A stretch of DNA of 23,389 nucleotides from Sulfurovum sp. (GTDB taxonomy: Bacteria; Campylobacterota; Campylobacteria; Campylobacterales; Sulfurovaceae): positions 1 to 23,389 of the forward strand of contig JAUXGC010000006.1 in assembly GCA_030622375.1 (NCBI GenBank). Reading direction: 5' to 3'. The notes under the pieces are model-generated. The model had not been told where the DNA came from. It saw only the letters and a list, made by a program, of their open reading frames with translations, and ran no database searches. Positions 7,205-15,704 of the stretch are shown piece after piece. Numbering within the stretch: position 1 is the stretch's first letter; every line of letters begins with the position of its first letter. Both the position numbers and the translations under genes were made by a program.

Positions 7205-9574
7205 CTACTGGCACCCTACACATTCTTGAGAACGATCTTCAATATCATCGCTACTCTCTGGTGATTGGCTTCTCAAATAATATGTTGATTTTAATCCAAA
7301 CTTCCAAGCATTCATGTAAATCTCATTAAGATATTTTCCACTTGCTTTGTCTAGTGTGATAAAAATATTTAAGCTCTGTCCTTGGTCTATCCACTTTTGT
7401 CGAATAGCCCCAGCCTTTATAAGCAGATTTTGATCCAAATCATAACTAGGGGTATAGTACTGCCAAGTATCTGCAGAAAGGTTTGGTGCAACTACCGGAA
7501 TAAGCCCAGATAGATTCTCTTCAAACCACTTTCTTTTATATACAGGCTCAATTGCCTGAGTAGTTCCTGTTAAAATAGATATTGAAGAGGTAGGAGCAAT
7601 AGCCATCAAGTACCCATTTCTCATACCATCTAATTTAACCTTATTTTTCAATCCTTGCCAGTCATGATTATATCCAAAAAGTCCGCCTCTATCGACTAAT
7701 TTACATGCGTTCTCATTAGCCTTATCAATAGGGAAAATACCTTTGGACCAATCTGAACCTTCGTATGTAGGATAACTTCCCTTCTCTAATGATAAATCAC
7801 TTGATGCACGAATTGCGTAGTATGAGACAGACTCCATAATTTCATCTATCTTAGTAAAGTGCTCAGAACTTCCCCACTCTATTTTAGCTTCTGCTAACAT
7901 CTGGGCCTCTCCCATAACCCCCAAACCAATAGCCCTTGTTTTTTCATTTGTCTTTTTTACTTTTGCCAATGGATAGAAATTAAGGTCTATGACATTATCT
8001 AGCATACGAATAGCTATAGGTACGACACGTTCGAAATCTTCCTGAGTATGTATTTTGGAGAGGTTAATGGAAGCTAAGTTGCACACGGCAGTATCTCCAT
8101 CCTGTTTCTCTTTTTCAACAATCCATATCTGTTTACCATTCAAACTATCTAGTGCTGTTACTTTTTTAGCCGGCTTAGTTATGCCACCATCAACTGTTAG
8201 CATCTCGTGCTCATCATATGACTCTACAGAACCATCATCAAACGTAAATTGTGTTTTATAAGTATTTGGTCCTGTATTTTGAAAAATTTCTGTACAGAGG
8301 TTTGAGCTTCGGATGATGCCGGTATGCCTGTTAGGATTTGACCTGTTTGCCGCATCTTTAAAGGCAAGAAATGGATTTCCTGTCTCAAAGTAAGACCTAA
8401 GTATCTCTTTCCAGAGTCCTTTAGCAGATATTACCTCTCTTGTGATGGCATCATCTGATTTTTCCAACTCTTCATATCGTTTTTCAAAAGCTTCTCCATA
8501 AAGCTCTACAAGGCTAGGAACTTCAAAAGGGTCGAAAAGTGTCCAAGTTCCATCCTCCTCTACTCTCTTCATAAATAAATCATTTAGCCACATAGCAGGG
8601 AAAAGGTCATGTGCTCTACGGCGCTCTTCTCCAGAATTTTTTTTCAAATCAAGGAAGTCTCGAATATCTATATGCCAAGGCTCCAAATATACCGCAATAG
8701 CCCCTTTACGAGTTCCTAGCTGATCTACAGCAATAGCAACATCATTGGCAATTTTCAGGAAAGGAACTATGCCTCCAGCAGCATGCTTATGCTCATCAAT
8801 ATATGAACCCATACCACGAACCAAAGACCAATCCCAGCCAATACCTCCACCGAACTTAGAGAGTAGTGCCATCTCCTTGTATACATCAAAAATACCTTCA
8901 ATGTTGTCTGGAGTAGAGCCAATATAGCATGAGCTTAATTGATGCCTTGGTGTTCTTGCATTAGACAGAGTAGGTGTAGCTGCCATCACTTCAAATTTAC
9001 TTAAAATATCATAAAACTTTTTTGCCCATGTTTGAGAATCAAACTCGTTTTGAGCCAAAAACATTGCCACTCCCATAAAAAGCTGCTGTGGAAGCTCAAT
9101 GGGAACACCATTACGATCTTTTAGGAGATATCTGTCATACAGAGTGCGAATACCTAGGTAGTTAAACTGCAAATCACGTTCAGGCTTTATGTAATCATTT
9201 AGCTCATCAAGATCATACTTATCTTTGAGTCCAAGTACTATGCGTCCCTCTTTCTCTCCACGTTCAAAATGATCCTTAAGGTGGTTATAGCCAGTAAATC
9301 CTGTTACTTTATGATAAATATCATATAGAAAAAGTCTAGAAGCAACAAATGTCCAGTTAGGCCTATCGATATCAATCTTGTCTACCGCTGCATTGATTAG
9401 TGTAATTTGTATCTCTTCTGAGCTTATCATGTCACGAAACTGTAGCTTTGCATCAACCTCTAGTTCACTCTGACTTACGTTATCTAACCCCTCTACCGCT
9501 GCTGCTGTATATTTCTGAATTTTAGAGACATCTAAAGTCTCCACTCTTCCACTTCGTTTAACAACTCTAACCAT
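7205..9574 (-). CDS. nrdA: Ribonucleoside-diphosphate reductase, class I alpha subunit
   Basis: The large catalytic subunit that reduces ribonucleotides to deoxyribonucleotides, about 789 residues. An N-terminal ATP cone (VVKRSGRVETLDVSKIQKYT) is present. In 789-residue numbering, active-site C216 lies in LSSCYIGS, N425/C427/E429 in SSNLCTEIF, C498 in AVCNLASINL, the radical-transfer tyrosines are Y765-Y766 (STYYLR), and the C-terminal redox pair C785/C788 is in ECVGCQ. An insertion of about 50 residues separates C427 and C498, which I recall from Helicobacter/Campylobacter NrdA. The ATG at 9574 has GGAG six bases upstream and aligns with related proteins; the ATG at 9589 has no ribosome site. 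The partner nrdB is not in the window. ppnP follows directly. Confidence 0.95.
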   Translation of the reverse strand: MVRVVKRSGRVETLDVSKIQKYTAAAVEGLDNVSQSELEVDAKLQFRDMISSEEIQITLINAAVDKIDIDRPNWTFVASRLFLYDIYHKVTGFTGYNHLKDHFERGEKEGRIVLGLKDKYDLDELNDYIKPERDLQFNYLGIRTLYDRYLLKDRNGVPIELPQQLFMGVAMFLAQNEFDSQTWAKKFYDILSKFEVMAATPTLSNARTPRHQLSSCYIGSTPDNIEGIFDVYKEMALLSKFGGGIGWDWSLVRGMGSYIDEHKHAAGGIVPFLKIANDVAIAVDQLGTRKGAIAVYLEPWHIDIRDFLDLKKNSGEERRRAHDLFPAMWLNDLFMKRVEEDGTWTLFDPFEVPSLVELYGEAFEKRYEELEKSDDAITREVISAKGLWKEILRSYFETGNPFLAFKDAANRSNPNRHTGIIRSSNLCTEIFQNTGPNTYKTQFTFDDGSVESYDEHEMLTVDGGITKPAKKVTALDSLNGKQIWIVEKEKQDGDTAVCNLASINLSKIHTQEDFERVVPIAIRMLDNVIDLNFYPLAKVKKTNEKTRAIGLGVMGEAQMLAEAKIEWGSSEHFTKIDEIMESVSYYAIRASSDLSLEKGSYPTYEGSDWSKGIFPIDKANENACKLVDRGGLFGYNHDWQGLKNKVKLDGMRNGYLMAIAPTSSISILTGTTQAIEPVYKRKWFEENLSGLIPVVAPNLSADTWQYYTPSYDLDQNLLIKAGAIRQKWIDQGQSLNIFITLDKASGKYLNEIYMNAWKFGLKSTYYLRSQSPESSDDIEDRSQECVGCQ

Positions 9575-9642
9575 ATCTACTCCAAACATTACTTAAATTC
9601 TTGCAAAAAAATACCTCTATTTCAAGGTAAGAATATTAAATG

Positions 9643-9650
9643 ATTTTACT
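9643..9650 (-). promoter_or_regulatory. Possible -10 box for nrdA
   Basis: On the minus strand AGTAAAAT resembles the extended -10 element of Campylobacterota and lies about 70 bases upstream of the nrdA start, within an AT-rich gap. No -35 is expected in this group. The 199-base gap 9590-9788 holds nothing else I can name. Confidence 0.3.
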
Positions 9651-9788
9651 AAAATTATGCTTGAATATTTGTTAATTTCCATATCATTTTTAAGTAAGTT
9701 TTTTATAAGTAAACATGATGTCTTGGCAAGTGCCTAACTAGATGGAAATTTAAAGATTTTTTAGGAGCAGGTAGCCCCTAAATATTAT

Positions 9789-11117
9789 TTATTGAAATAC
9801 TCGTTTAAATATAGCATCTACATTTTTAGTATAATAATCAAAATTAAAACACTCTCTAATCTGCTTTTCAGACAAAGATTCTCTCAACTCTTTATCTGAA
9901 AGCAGGTATTGCAAATAAAGTGGCTCCCCTTCGTTATTTGTTGTAGGCTTTCCTTTCTGTATCTCTTCCCACACTTTCATCGCATTTCGTTGCACAATTC
10001 TATATGCATCTTCACGACTTACTCCTGCCTTCGGAAGCTCAAGCAGTACCCGTTGAGAAAAGACAAGCCCTCCAGTAAGATTCAAGTTTCTCATCATATT
10101 CTCCGGCATCACTGTAAGGTTTGCAATAACGTTGTTCATGCGGTGCAACATAAAATCTGATGTTATAAAAGAGTCTGGTAGCCAAAAGCGTTCTGTCGAA
10201 GAGTGAGAAATGTCTCTTTCGTGCCATAGAGCAACATTTTCCATAGCTGGTGTTGCATAAGCTCTTATGATGCGTGCAAGACCTGTGATATTTTCTGTCA
10301 AGATAGGGTTTCTTTTGTGTGGCATAGCAGATGAACCCTTTTGCCCTTTTGCAAAAAACTCTTCACACTCATATACCTCTGTACGTTGCCAATGTCTTAC
10401 CTGTACGGCGAACTTTTCGATACTAGATGCAAGAAGTGCCAAAGCAGTAGCAAGTCTAGCATATCTGTCGCGCTGAATCACTTGATTGGAAGCAGGTGCT
10501 GGCTTAAGTCCAAGCTCCTCCATTGCGAACTCTTCAAGCTCCAGTGGAGCATGGGCAAAGTTACCCATGGCACCTGAAATTTGACCTACATTAATAACTT
10601 GCATTGTCTGCTCTAGGTTCTCTAGATGTCTAGCCATCTCATCATACCATACAGCAAGTACAAGACCAAAAGTAATAGGCTCACCATGGATACCATGGCT
10701 TCTACCTACCATCAGTGTCATCTTATGTTCATGTGCTCTCTTTTTAATAGACTCCATCATAATTTTTACATCTTGTATAATGATTTCAAGTGAAGATGTC
10801 ATTTGAAGGGCTACTGCTGTATCTACTGTATCTGAACTTGTCATGCCGTAATGAAACCAACGACTCTCTTCACCAAGTGTTTCAGATACTGAGGTGGTAA
10901 AAGCTATAAGGTCATGTCTAGTAACCGCTTCTATTTCATCTATACGTTCTACTGAGAAACCTGCATTTTCAACTATCTTCTTTGCATCATCATCTGGAAT
11001 AAGTCCTAGTTTATTCCACGCTTTAACCACTGCAAGCTCAACATCTAGCCATGCTTGATATTTTGCTTGCATTGTCCATTTGCTCGCCATCTCTTCTCTT
11101 GAATATCTTTCAATCAT
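9789..11117 (-). CDS. purB: Adenylosuccinate lyase
   Basis: A 442-residue fumarase/aspartase-superfamily enzyme that cleaves adenylosuccinate to AMP and SAICAR to AICAR in purine synthesis. Visible motifs: TRHD (66-69, catalytic H68), GRSHGIHGEPITFG (138-151, catalytic H141), and the flexible signature loop KGSSAMPHKRNPI (260-272) with the catalytic serines. Full length for the family. The start at 11117 has AAAGG 7 bases upstream. It is divergent from the pseudouridine synthase gene, with 72 bases between the starts for both promoters. It points to nrdA but is separated from it by 199 bases. Confidence 0.95.
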   Translation of the reverse strand: MIERYSREEMASKWTMQAKYQAWLDVELAVVKAWNKLGLIPDDDAKKIVENAGFSVERIDEIEAVTRHDLIAFTTSVSETLGEESRWFHYGMTSSDTVDTAVALQMTSSLEIIIQDVKIMMESIKKRAHEHKMTLMVGRSHGIHGEPITFGLVLAVWYDEMARHLENLEQTMQVINVGQISGAMGNFAHAPLELEEFAMEELGLKPAPASNQVIQRDRYARLATALALLASSIEKFAVQVRHWQRTEVYECEEFFAKGQKGSSAMPHKRNPILTENITGLARIIRAYATPAMENVALWHERDISHSSTERFWLPDSFITSDFMLHRMNNVIANLTVMPENMMRNLNLTGGLVFSQRVLLELPKAGVSREDAYRIVQRNAMKVWEEIQKGKPTTNNEGEPLYLQYLLSDKELRESLSEKQIRECFNFDYYTKNVDAIFKRVFQ

Positions 11118-11189
11118 CGCATGCCTTTAATATCTGTAAAATTTGATACAATTCTACCCTAATCACAGTTATATAAGGGTAAAGAAGAG

Positions 11190-12119
11190 ATGCCATTTGT
11201 TAAAGAAAAATTTATAGTACCAAAGAGAATGCCTGCTTTTCTTTTTATCATGCATACATTTAACTTTACACAGGGAGGGGCTCAACGTGTACTTGCAAAA
11301 GGTCGTCTTCTTATTGATGGTATTTCCATTTTCAATACAGGAGAGAGCATAGAAGGAGAGGTAGAGATAGTCTATTTTAAGCCTGCTTCTCAGGGAAATA
11401 AACCAATCTTTCAAAACAAAAATTTTATGGTTTTTGAAAAATACTCTGGTGTTTTAGTGCATCCAAATACTATGTCAACCCCATACTCTCTGCTAGATGA
11501 AATCCGTACAGTTGCAGGCAATCATGCTAACGCTGTGCATCGCATAGATATGGAGACTTCTGGGCTTCTTCTAGCAAGCAAAAACAAGAAGTCCGAGTCC
11601 TACCTAAAGGGCTCCTTCGAAAGTAGAAGTATTAAAAAATCTTACCTTGCTTGGGTAGATGGCAAACTTACCAAACCATTTAGTTCAAGTGAGCCTATCA
11701 AGATAAACAGCGACTATAGCCATACTAAACACAAAGTATTTATATCTAAAGAGGGGAAAACTTCGCATACAAACTTTATTCCATTAGAGTATAACGAAGA
11801 ACTTGACGCAACACTTGTAGAATGTTGCCCTCATACTGGACGCACACACCAGATAAGAGTACATTTGTTTCACGCGAAACATCCTATTTTAGGCGACCCA
11901 ATTTATGGAACAACTTTCAACACTGCCAACGCTTATCTGGAAGGAGAACTGAGTCCTAATGAGCGCATGATACATATGGGGGCAAGCAGACTAATGCTCC
12001 ATGCACAGAGCTTGAGATTTAACTTTGGCTCTAAATTTTACATAGAGAGTAAAAGTGATTTTAAAGGGATGAAAAGCTTGATTTGCTCTAAGAAAAAAAG
12101 GGTTTTTAACAGGGGTTAA
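11190..12119 (+). CDS. RluA-family pseudouridine synthase
   Basis: A 309-residue protein with an S4-like RNA-binding N-terminal part (QRVLAKGRLLIDG, about 32-44) and an RluA-type catalytic domain. The catalytic motif HRIDMETSGLLL is at 117-128 with D120 as the nucleophile; further blocks are TGRTHQIRVHL (216-226) and HPILGDPIYG (231-240). It converts specific uridines in rRNA or tRNA to pseudouridine; the target position cannot be read from sequence. The start follows AAGAAGAG. A one-mismatch parS-like palindrome lies inside the coding region, at the codons for residues FHAK (227-230). Its stop is 3 bases from the convergent 33-residue membrane protein gene. Confidence 0.9.
   Translation: MPFVKEKFIVPKRMPAFLFIMHTFNFTQGGAQRVLAKGRLLIDGISIFNTGESIEGEVEIVYFKPASQGNKPIFQNKNFMVFEKYSGVLVHPNTMSTPYSLLDEIRTVAGNHANAVHRIDMETSGLLLASKNKKSESYLKGSFESRSIKKSYLAWVDGKLTKPFSSSEPIKINSDYSHTKHKVFISKEGKTSHTNFIPLEYNEELDATLVECCPHTGRTHQIRVHLFHAKHPILGDPIYGTTFNTANAYLEGELSPNERMIHMGASRLMLHAQSLRFNFGSKFYIESKSDFKGMKSLICSKKKRVFNRG
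11866..11881. promoter_or_regulatory. parS-like site, one mismatch
   Basis: TGTTTCACGCGAAACA differs from the canonical ParB-binding sequence TGTTTCACGTGAAACA by one central base. It lies within the RluA-type gene, 1.8 kb from a perfect copy at 13685. Chromosomal parS sites tend to cluster near the replication origin and often lie in coding sequence. Confidence 0.6.
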
Positions 12120-12122
12120 TTT

Positions 12123-12224
12123 TCATTTCTCATCTTCAGAACGAGAATCATAAATAATCCAACCCACGCCAACGACTGCAACAAGTGCAACAAAACCCAA
12201 CATAAAAATCTCTAAATTTGGCAT
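12123..12224 (-). CDS. Small single-pass membrane protein, 33 residues
   Basis: An ATG at 12224 on the minus strand, preceded by AGGAG with a 7-base spacer, opens a 33-codon frame ending in TGA 12123-12125. The peptide starts MPNLEIFMLGFVALVAVV, continues GVGWIIYDSR and ends SEDEK. It has a hydrophobic helix at about residues 6-25 and a charged tail, typical of a small inner-membrane protein. It lies 72 bases downstream of rlmN on the same strand and may be co-transcribed with it. I do not recognise the family. Small accessory subunits of respiratory complexes look like this, but nothing nearby supports that role. The strong ribosome site and coherent hydrophobic profile argue that it is real. 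Confidence 0.6.
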   Translation of the reverse strand: MPNLEIFMLGFVALVAVVGVGWIIYDSRSEDEK

Positions 12225-12296
12225 CACATATCTCCTATACAATTTTATTGGTACTAGACAAAGCCCGTCACCAAGCTATCTCATTAAAACTTTATC

Positions 12297-13373
12297 TTAC
12301 TCTTCAGGTTTTTTAGACTCTTGTTCTCTAAGTTGACCACACGCCGCAGATATATCTAGTCCTTTGGACTCACGAATAGTACAGTGTAGTCCTCTGGAAG
12401 TTAAATACTCTTGAAATACTTTCATCTCTTTTTCGCTTGGTCTCTTGAATTCTGTTCCACCATAAGGGTTAAAATAGATTAAATTTACTTTGGCTTTAAT
12501 GCCATCAAGAAGACTCAAAAGTTTTTTTGCCGCAGAAATGTCATCGTTAACATCTTTGATGACAAGATACTCAAACATAACTCTCTTTCTGTCGTTGATA
12601 GGAAAGTTCTTGACTGCGGTAATGATTGACTCAATATTGTATGCTTTGTTAATAGGCATCAAGCGCTCTCTCAGCTCATCATCTACTGCATGCAAAGAGA
12701 TAGCCAAATTAACACCAAGCTCCATCTTTCCAAGCTTTTCTATCTTAGAACTAAGCCCTGAAGTAGATATAGTTTGACGATGAGTAGCAATGGCCATGCC
12801 CTCAGGATCTGAAAATATCTTTACAGACTTTACTACCGCATCTAGGTTGTCAAGTGGTTCGCCCATACCCATGTAAACAATATTGACACGACGGTTGGCA
12901 TCTATTTTGTTATCTCTCTTTATCATACGTAGTTGCTCTACTATTTCACCTGCTGTAAGATTACGCATAAAACCGCCCTTTGCAGTCAGACAAAAAGCAC
13001 AACCTACCTTACACCCTACCTGAGAAGAGATACAGACCGTATAGCGTTCCTTATGCTTTACAGAGCCATCTTCATGATACTCCTTCTCTTTCATTAAAAG
13101 AAGTACTGTCTCAACTGTATGTCCATCATGAAGCTCAAACAAATATTTCCGACTTCCATCTATGCTATCTTGTACAGTCAGTGTCTTGAGTGGTGCTAGA
13201 GTATACTCTGTATCAAGTTTCTCTATCATATCTTTTGGAATATTTTTCATCTTTTCAAAAGAGTCTACATACTTATGGTATATCCAACTATATATCTGTT
13301 TGGCACGGAAACTTGGCTTTATCAAGTCTGCCAACTCTTCTTTGCTTAAGTCTTGTATTATTATTTTTTTCAT
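12297..13373 (-). CDS. rlmN: Dual-specificity 23S rRNA/tRNA adenine C2 methyltransferase
   Basis: A 358-residue radical-SAM enzyme that methylates C2 of A2503 in 23S rRNA and A37 in tRNA. The 4Fe-4S cluster cysteines are in GCKVGCAFC (C121, C125, C128). C345 in [11 protein letters not shown] is the residue that carries the transient methyl group in this family, and C114 precedes the cluster. MGMGEPLDN (168-176) is the usual SAM-binding segment. Length is standard. It follows the nucleosidase-like gene after 56 bases and is part of the leftward hisF-to-rlmN group. Confidence 0.95.
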   Translation of the reverse strand: MKKIIIQDLSKEELADLIKPSFRAKQIYSWIYHKYVDSFEKMKNIPKDMIEKLDTEYTLAPLKTLTVQDSIDGSRKYLFELHDGHTVETVLLLMKEKEYHEDGSVKHKERYTVCISSQVGCKVGCAFCLTAKGGFMRNLTAGEIVEQLRMIKRDNKIDANRRVNIVYMGMGEPLDNLDAVVKSVKIFSDPEGMAIATHRQTISTSGLSSKIEKLGKMELGVNLAISLHAVDDELRERLMPINKAYNIESIITAVKNFPINDRKRVMFEYLVIKDVNDDISAAKKLLSLLDGIKAKVNLIYFNPYGGTEFKRPSEKEMKVFQEYLTSRGLHCTIRESKGLDISAACGQLREQESKKPEE

Positions 13374-13429
13374 TTTATCTCTTTCTTAACTGCCACTTAT
13401 TCAAACTATGCTGTGACTCCAGCAAAATT

Positions 13430-13963
13430 CTATTTGCCAAAGGGCTTCTCTTTTATATGTTTTGTTAGCTTATCCATTGCTTTTTCTTGATTTTTTAAAA
13501 AGTCTTTATGTGCATTTTCATCACAATAATTTGTAACTATAAAAATACCTCCTGCAGAGATACCAAGTGCTTGTGCTACTTTTAGTACAGAATAGTACTC
13601 CATATTTTCCAAATGAATATTTTGTGCCAAATAATATTTACCAACACTCTTGTCTGTTGTAATATAATTTGAAGAGTTTACAAGTGTTTCACGTGAAACA
13701 TCTTCTACGCTTGAGACTACATTATCTATGGGTGTATAAGAACTTCCTGTAAAAAAACTATTTTCTATATTGCTAGCAGTTTTTGATTCTATAATGTCAA
13801 AAATATTCTTTTCTCCATAGGACCCAGCGGTACCTACAAAAAGTATAAACTTTGGTTTTTTTGACAAACACATTTGTGTTAAATTAATCGCCACATCTAT
13901 CATGCCTATACCTATTGGCAATGCAAAATCAAACTGTTCACTTTTTCCTGCACATATAATCAT
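13430..13963 (-). CDS. Short nucleosidase/phosphorylase-superfamily protein (MTA/SAH nucleosidase-like)
   Basis: A 177-residue protein with the PNP/UDP phosphorylase fold signature: PIGIGMIDVAINLTQM (16-31) matches the SGIGK region, FVGTAGSYG (42-50) the NTGSAGG region, and HLENMEYYSVLKVAQALG (117-134) the VEMEaa substrate-binding segment with E119, M121 and E122. The final aspartate region reads TNYCDENAH (144-152), not VRAISD. Compared with about 230 residues in MtnN, the N-terminal strand with the first catalytic acid is missing, so activity on a nucleoside is uncertain. The start has AGGTGA 8 bases upstream, and the gene is 14 bases behind hisF. A perfect parS palindrome lies in its coding sequence at residues VSRET (89-93). 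Confidence 0.72.
   Translation of the reverse strand: MIICAGKSEQFDFALPIGIGMIDVAINLTQMCLSKKPKFILFVGTAGSYGEKNIFDIIESKTASNIENSFFTGSSYTPIDNVVSSVEDVSRETLVNSSNYITTDKSVGKYYLAQNIHLENMEYYSVLKVAQALGISAGGIFIVTNYCDENAHKDFLKNQEKAMDKLTKHIKEKPFGK
13685..13700. promoter_or_regulatory. Perfect parS centromere site (ParB/Spo0J binding)
   Basis: TGTTTCACGTGAAACA is a perfect 16-bp palindrome identical to the canonical bacterial parS sequence. It lies inside the nucleosidase-like gene, in a poorly conserved part of the protein. ParB loads on such sites to organise and separate newly copied origins. No parA or parB gene is in the window, which is normal because parS sites are scattered around the origin. Confidence 0.85.
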
Positions 13964-13977
13964 TGTCGATTCACCTA

Positions 13978-14742
13978 CTACATCCTTACAGGGATATTTT
14001 TCCCTCTAAGATATCTTTTTAATTCCATAATGCCAATCTCTTTAAAGTGAAAGATAGAGGCTGCCAATGCTGCATCTGCATTTCCAAGTGTGAATGCTTC
14101 TTCTATGTGCTTCATCGTTCCTGCACCACCTGAAGCGATGAGTGGAATATTTACAAGTTTCCCTATCTTCTTGTTTAGGATATTATCAAAACCTGCTTTG
14201 GTTCCATCTGCATCCATAGAAGTAACAAGTAATTCTCCTGCCCCTCTATTATATGCTTCTTTTGCCCATTCAAGCGCATCTATGCCTGTATCGATTCTTC
14301 CTCCATGAGTAAATATGTTCCATTTACCTGAAGAGACTTGTTTGGCGTCTATGGCAACCACAATACACTGAGAACCAAAACGCTTTGCACTCTCTTCTAT
14401 AAATACTGGTCTTTTGATGGCAGCTGAGTTGATGCTCACTTTATCACAACCCACATTTAAAAGGTTGTAGATATCAGAAAGTTCACGTATACCGCCACCA
14501 ACAGTCAATGGAATAAAAACTTCTTTTGCCACTTGCCTTACAACATCCACGATTGTATCTCGTCCCTCATGAGTCGCACCGATATCAAGAAAAGTAATCT
14601 CATCCGCCCCTTCTTCGTTATAGCGATATGCTACTTCAACTGGGTCTCCCGCATCACGCAAGCCAACAAAATTAACACCTTTAACTACTCTTCCTCCGTC
14701 TACATCAAGACAAGGTACAATACGTTTTGCAAAATAATCCAT
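13978..14742 (-). CDS. hisF: Imidazole glycerol phosphate synthase, cyclase subunit
   Basis: A 254-residue (beta/alpha)8-barrel protein that, with the HisH glutaminase, closes the imidazole ring in histidine synthesis and releases AICAR. The general acid/base pair is D13 ([12 protein letters not shown]) and D132 (VVAIDAK). The phosphate-binding segments TVGGGIR (80-86) and LIASGGAG (201-208) are present. A frame upstream to 14784 is open, but the ATG at 14742 gives the family's standard start and length. An AGAGG lies 13 bases before it. hisH is not adjacent. AICAR made here is also an intermediate of the purine pathway that uses purB. Confidence 0.94.
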   Translation of the reverse strand: MDYFAKRIVPCLDVDGGRVVKGVNFVGLRDAGDPVEVAYRYNEEGADEITFLDIGATHEGRDTIVDVVRQVAKEVFIPLTVGGGIRELSDIYNLLNVGCDKVSINSAAIKRPVFIEESAKRFGSQCIVVAIDAKQVSSGKWNIFTHGGRIDTGIDALEWAKEAYNRGAGELLVTSMDADGTKAGFDNILNKKIGKLVNIPLIASGGAGTMKHIEEAFTLGNADAALAASIFHFKEIGIMELKRYLRGKNIPVRM

Positions 14743-14775
14743 ATATAGTTCACGACCTCTTAAAATTATGGTAAG

Positions 14776-14781
14776 ATTATA
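14776..14781 (-). promoter_or_regulatory. -10 box for hisF operon
   Basis: On the minus strand TATAAT, preceded by TTTTG, lies 34 bases upstream of the hisF ATG in the 95-base gap shared with the divergent ksgA gene. No -35 is visible, as usual for Campylobacterota. Confidence 0.5.
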
Positions 14782-14837
14782 CAAAAACTATCCAAAACTT
14801 GGGATTAGTGTTTTAGTATATTAAGGTATATTATAGT

Positions 14838-15704
14838 ATGATTATTGAGAATTTAACAGAATTTGCAAGTAAGAAGTTTGGTCAGAATTTTTTACAGAGC
14901 GATGTTTATGTCCATAAGATCATCCAAGCGATGCCCAATGACAACTTGAGAGTTGTGGAAATTGGGCCTGGCTTAGGTGATTTAACCAAAGAACTTATAA
15001 AAGTTCGAAATGTCACAGCATTTGAGGTTGATAAAAGATTATGTGAGCATCTTACTACTGAATTTGAAGAACCCATCCGTCAAGGGAACTTTGAACTACG
15101 TTGTGGAGATGTGCTTGAGCGTTGGGAGTCGGGGAGTCTGTTAGATGAGCCTTATCATCTAGTAGCCAACCTGCCCTATTATATCGCGACCAATATCATC
15201 TTAAAAGCATTTAAAGATGAACTATGCCAGTCTATACTTGTCATGGTTCAAAAAGAAGTTGCCGTTAAGTTCGCTGCAGTTGCGAAGCAAAAAGAGTTTT
15301 CTGCTCTTTCTGTTTTGGCATCCAGCGTAGGAAAAGCCACACTTTGTTTCGAGGTTGAGCCTGAAGCATTTGTGCCACCTCCAAACGTCACTTCTGCCGT
15401 GCTTTTAATAGAAAAAAACCAGTCACGAGATGACGAAAAGTTTGAAAGATTTTTAAAGATAGCTTTTTCGCAACCGCGTAAAAAGCTATCTAAAAATCTT
15501 ATGACCGTTTTTTCTAAAGATATTGTAAATCAAATTTTTGCAAAGCTGGAACTCGATTCTAACTTGCGACCTCATGAAGCTGAGACATCTATTTATCATC
15601 ACATATATAATAAATTAAAGGATACTTTAGATGGAAAACAACAACAATCAGGAAAACTCAAACTCTCAAAATCAAGAGAAAGAAACACAAAACAATTCTC
15701 CTAG
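14838..15704 (+). CDS. ksgA: 16S rRNA dimethyladenosine methyltransferase (RsmA/KsgA)
   Basis: A 288-residue enzyme that dimethylates A1518 and A1519 in the 3'-terminal hairpin of 16S rRNA. Motifs: KKFGQNFL (12-19), SAM motif EIGPGLG (41-47), NLPYYI (111-116, motif IV) and EAFVPPPNVTSAV. The last 24 residues (265-288, Lys/Ser/Gln-rich) are read from DNA that also encodes the Asn/Gln-rich start of RNase J in another frame, a 74-base overlap. This tail is the likely reason the protein is about 15-20 residues longer than most family members. An AAGG lies 12 bases before the ATG. Translation of rnj is probably coupled to this gene. Confidence 0.93.
   Translation: MIIENLTEFASKKFGQNFLQSDVYVHKIIQAMPNDNLRVVEIGPGLGDLTKELIKVRNVTAFEVDKRLCEHLTTEFEEPIRQGNFELRCGDVLERWESGSLLDEPYHLVANLPYYIATNIILKAFKDELCQSILVMVQKEVAVKFAAVAKQKEFSALSVLASSVGKATLCFEVEPEAFVPPPNVTSAVLLIEKNQSRDDEKFERFLKIAFSQPRKKLSKNLMTVFSKDIVNQIFAKLELDSNLRPHEAETSIYHHIYNKLKDTLDGKQQQSGKLKLSKSRERNTKQFS

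Noticed and set aside
9760..9782. Hairpin TTTAGG/CCTAAA downstream of purB as a terminator
   Set aside because: Only 6 bp, AT-rich, 11-base loop, and no T run on the purB strand.
14743..14784. Extended N-terminus of hisF from the ATG at 14784
   Set aside because: It would cover the TATAAT promoter box, and the extension does not occur in HisF; the ATG at 14742 gives normal length.
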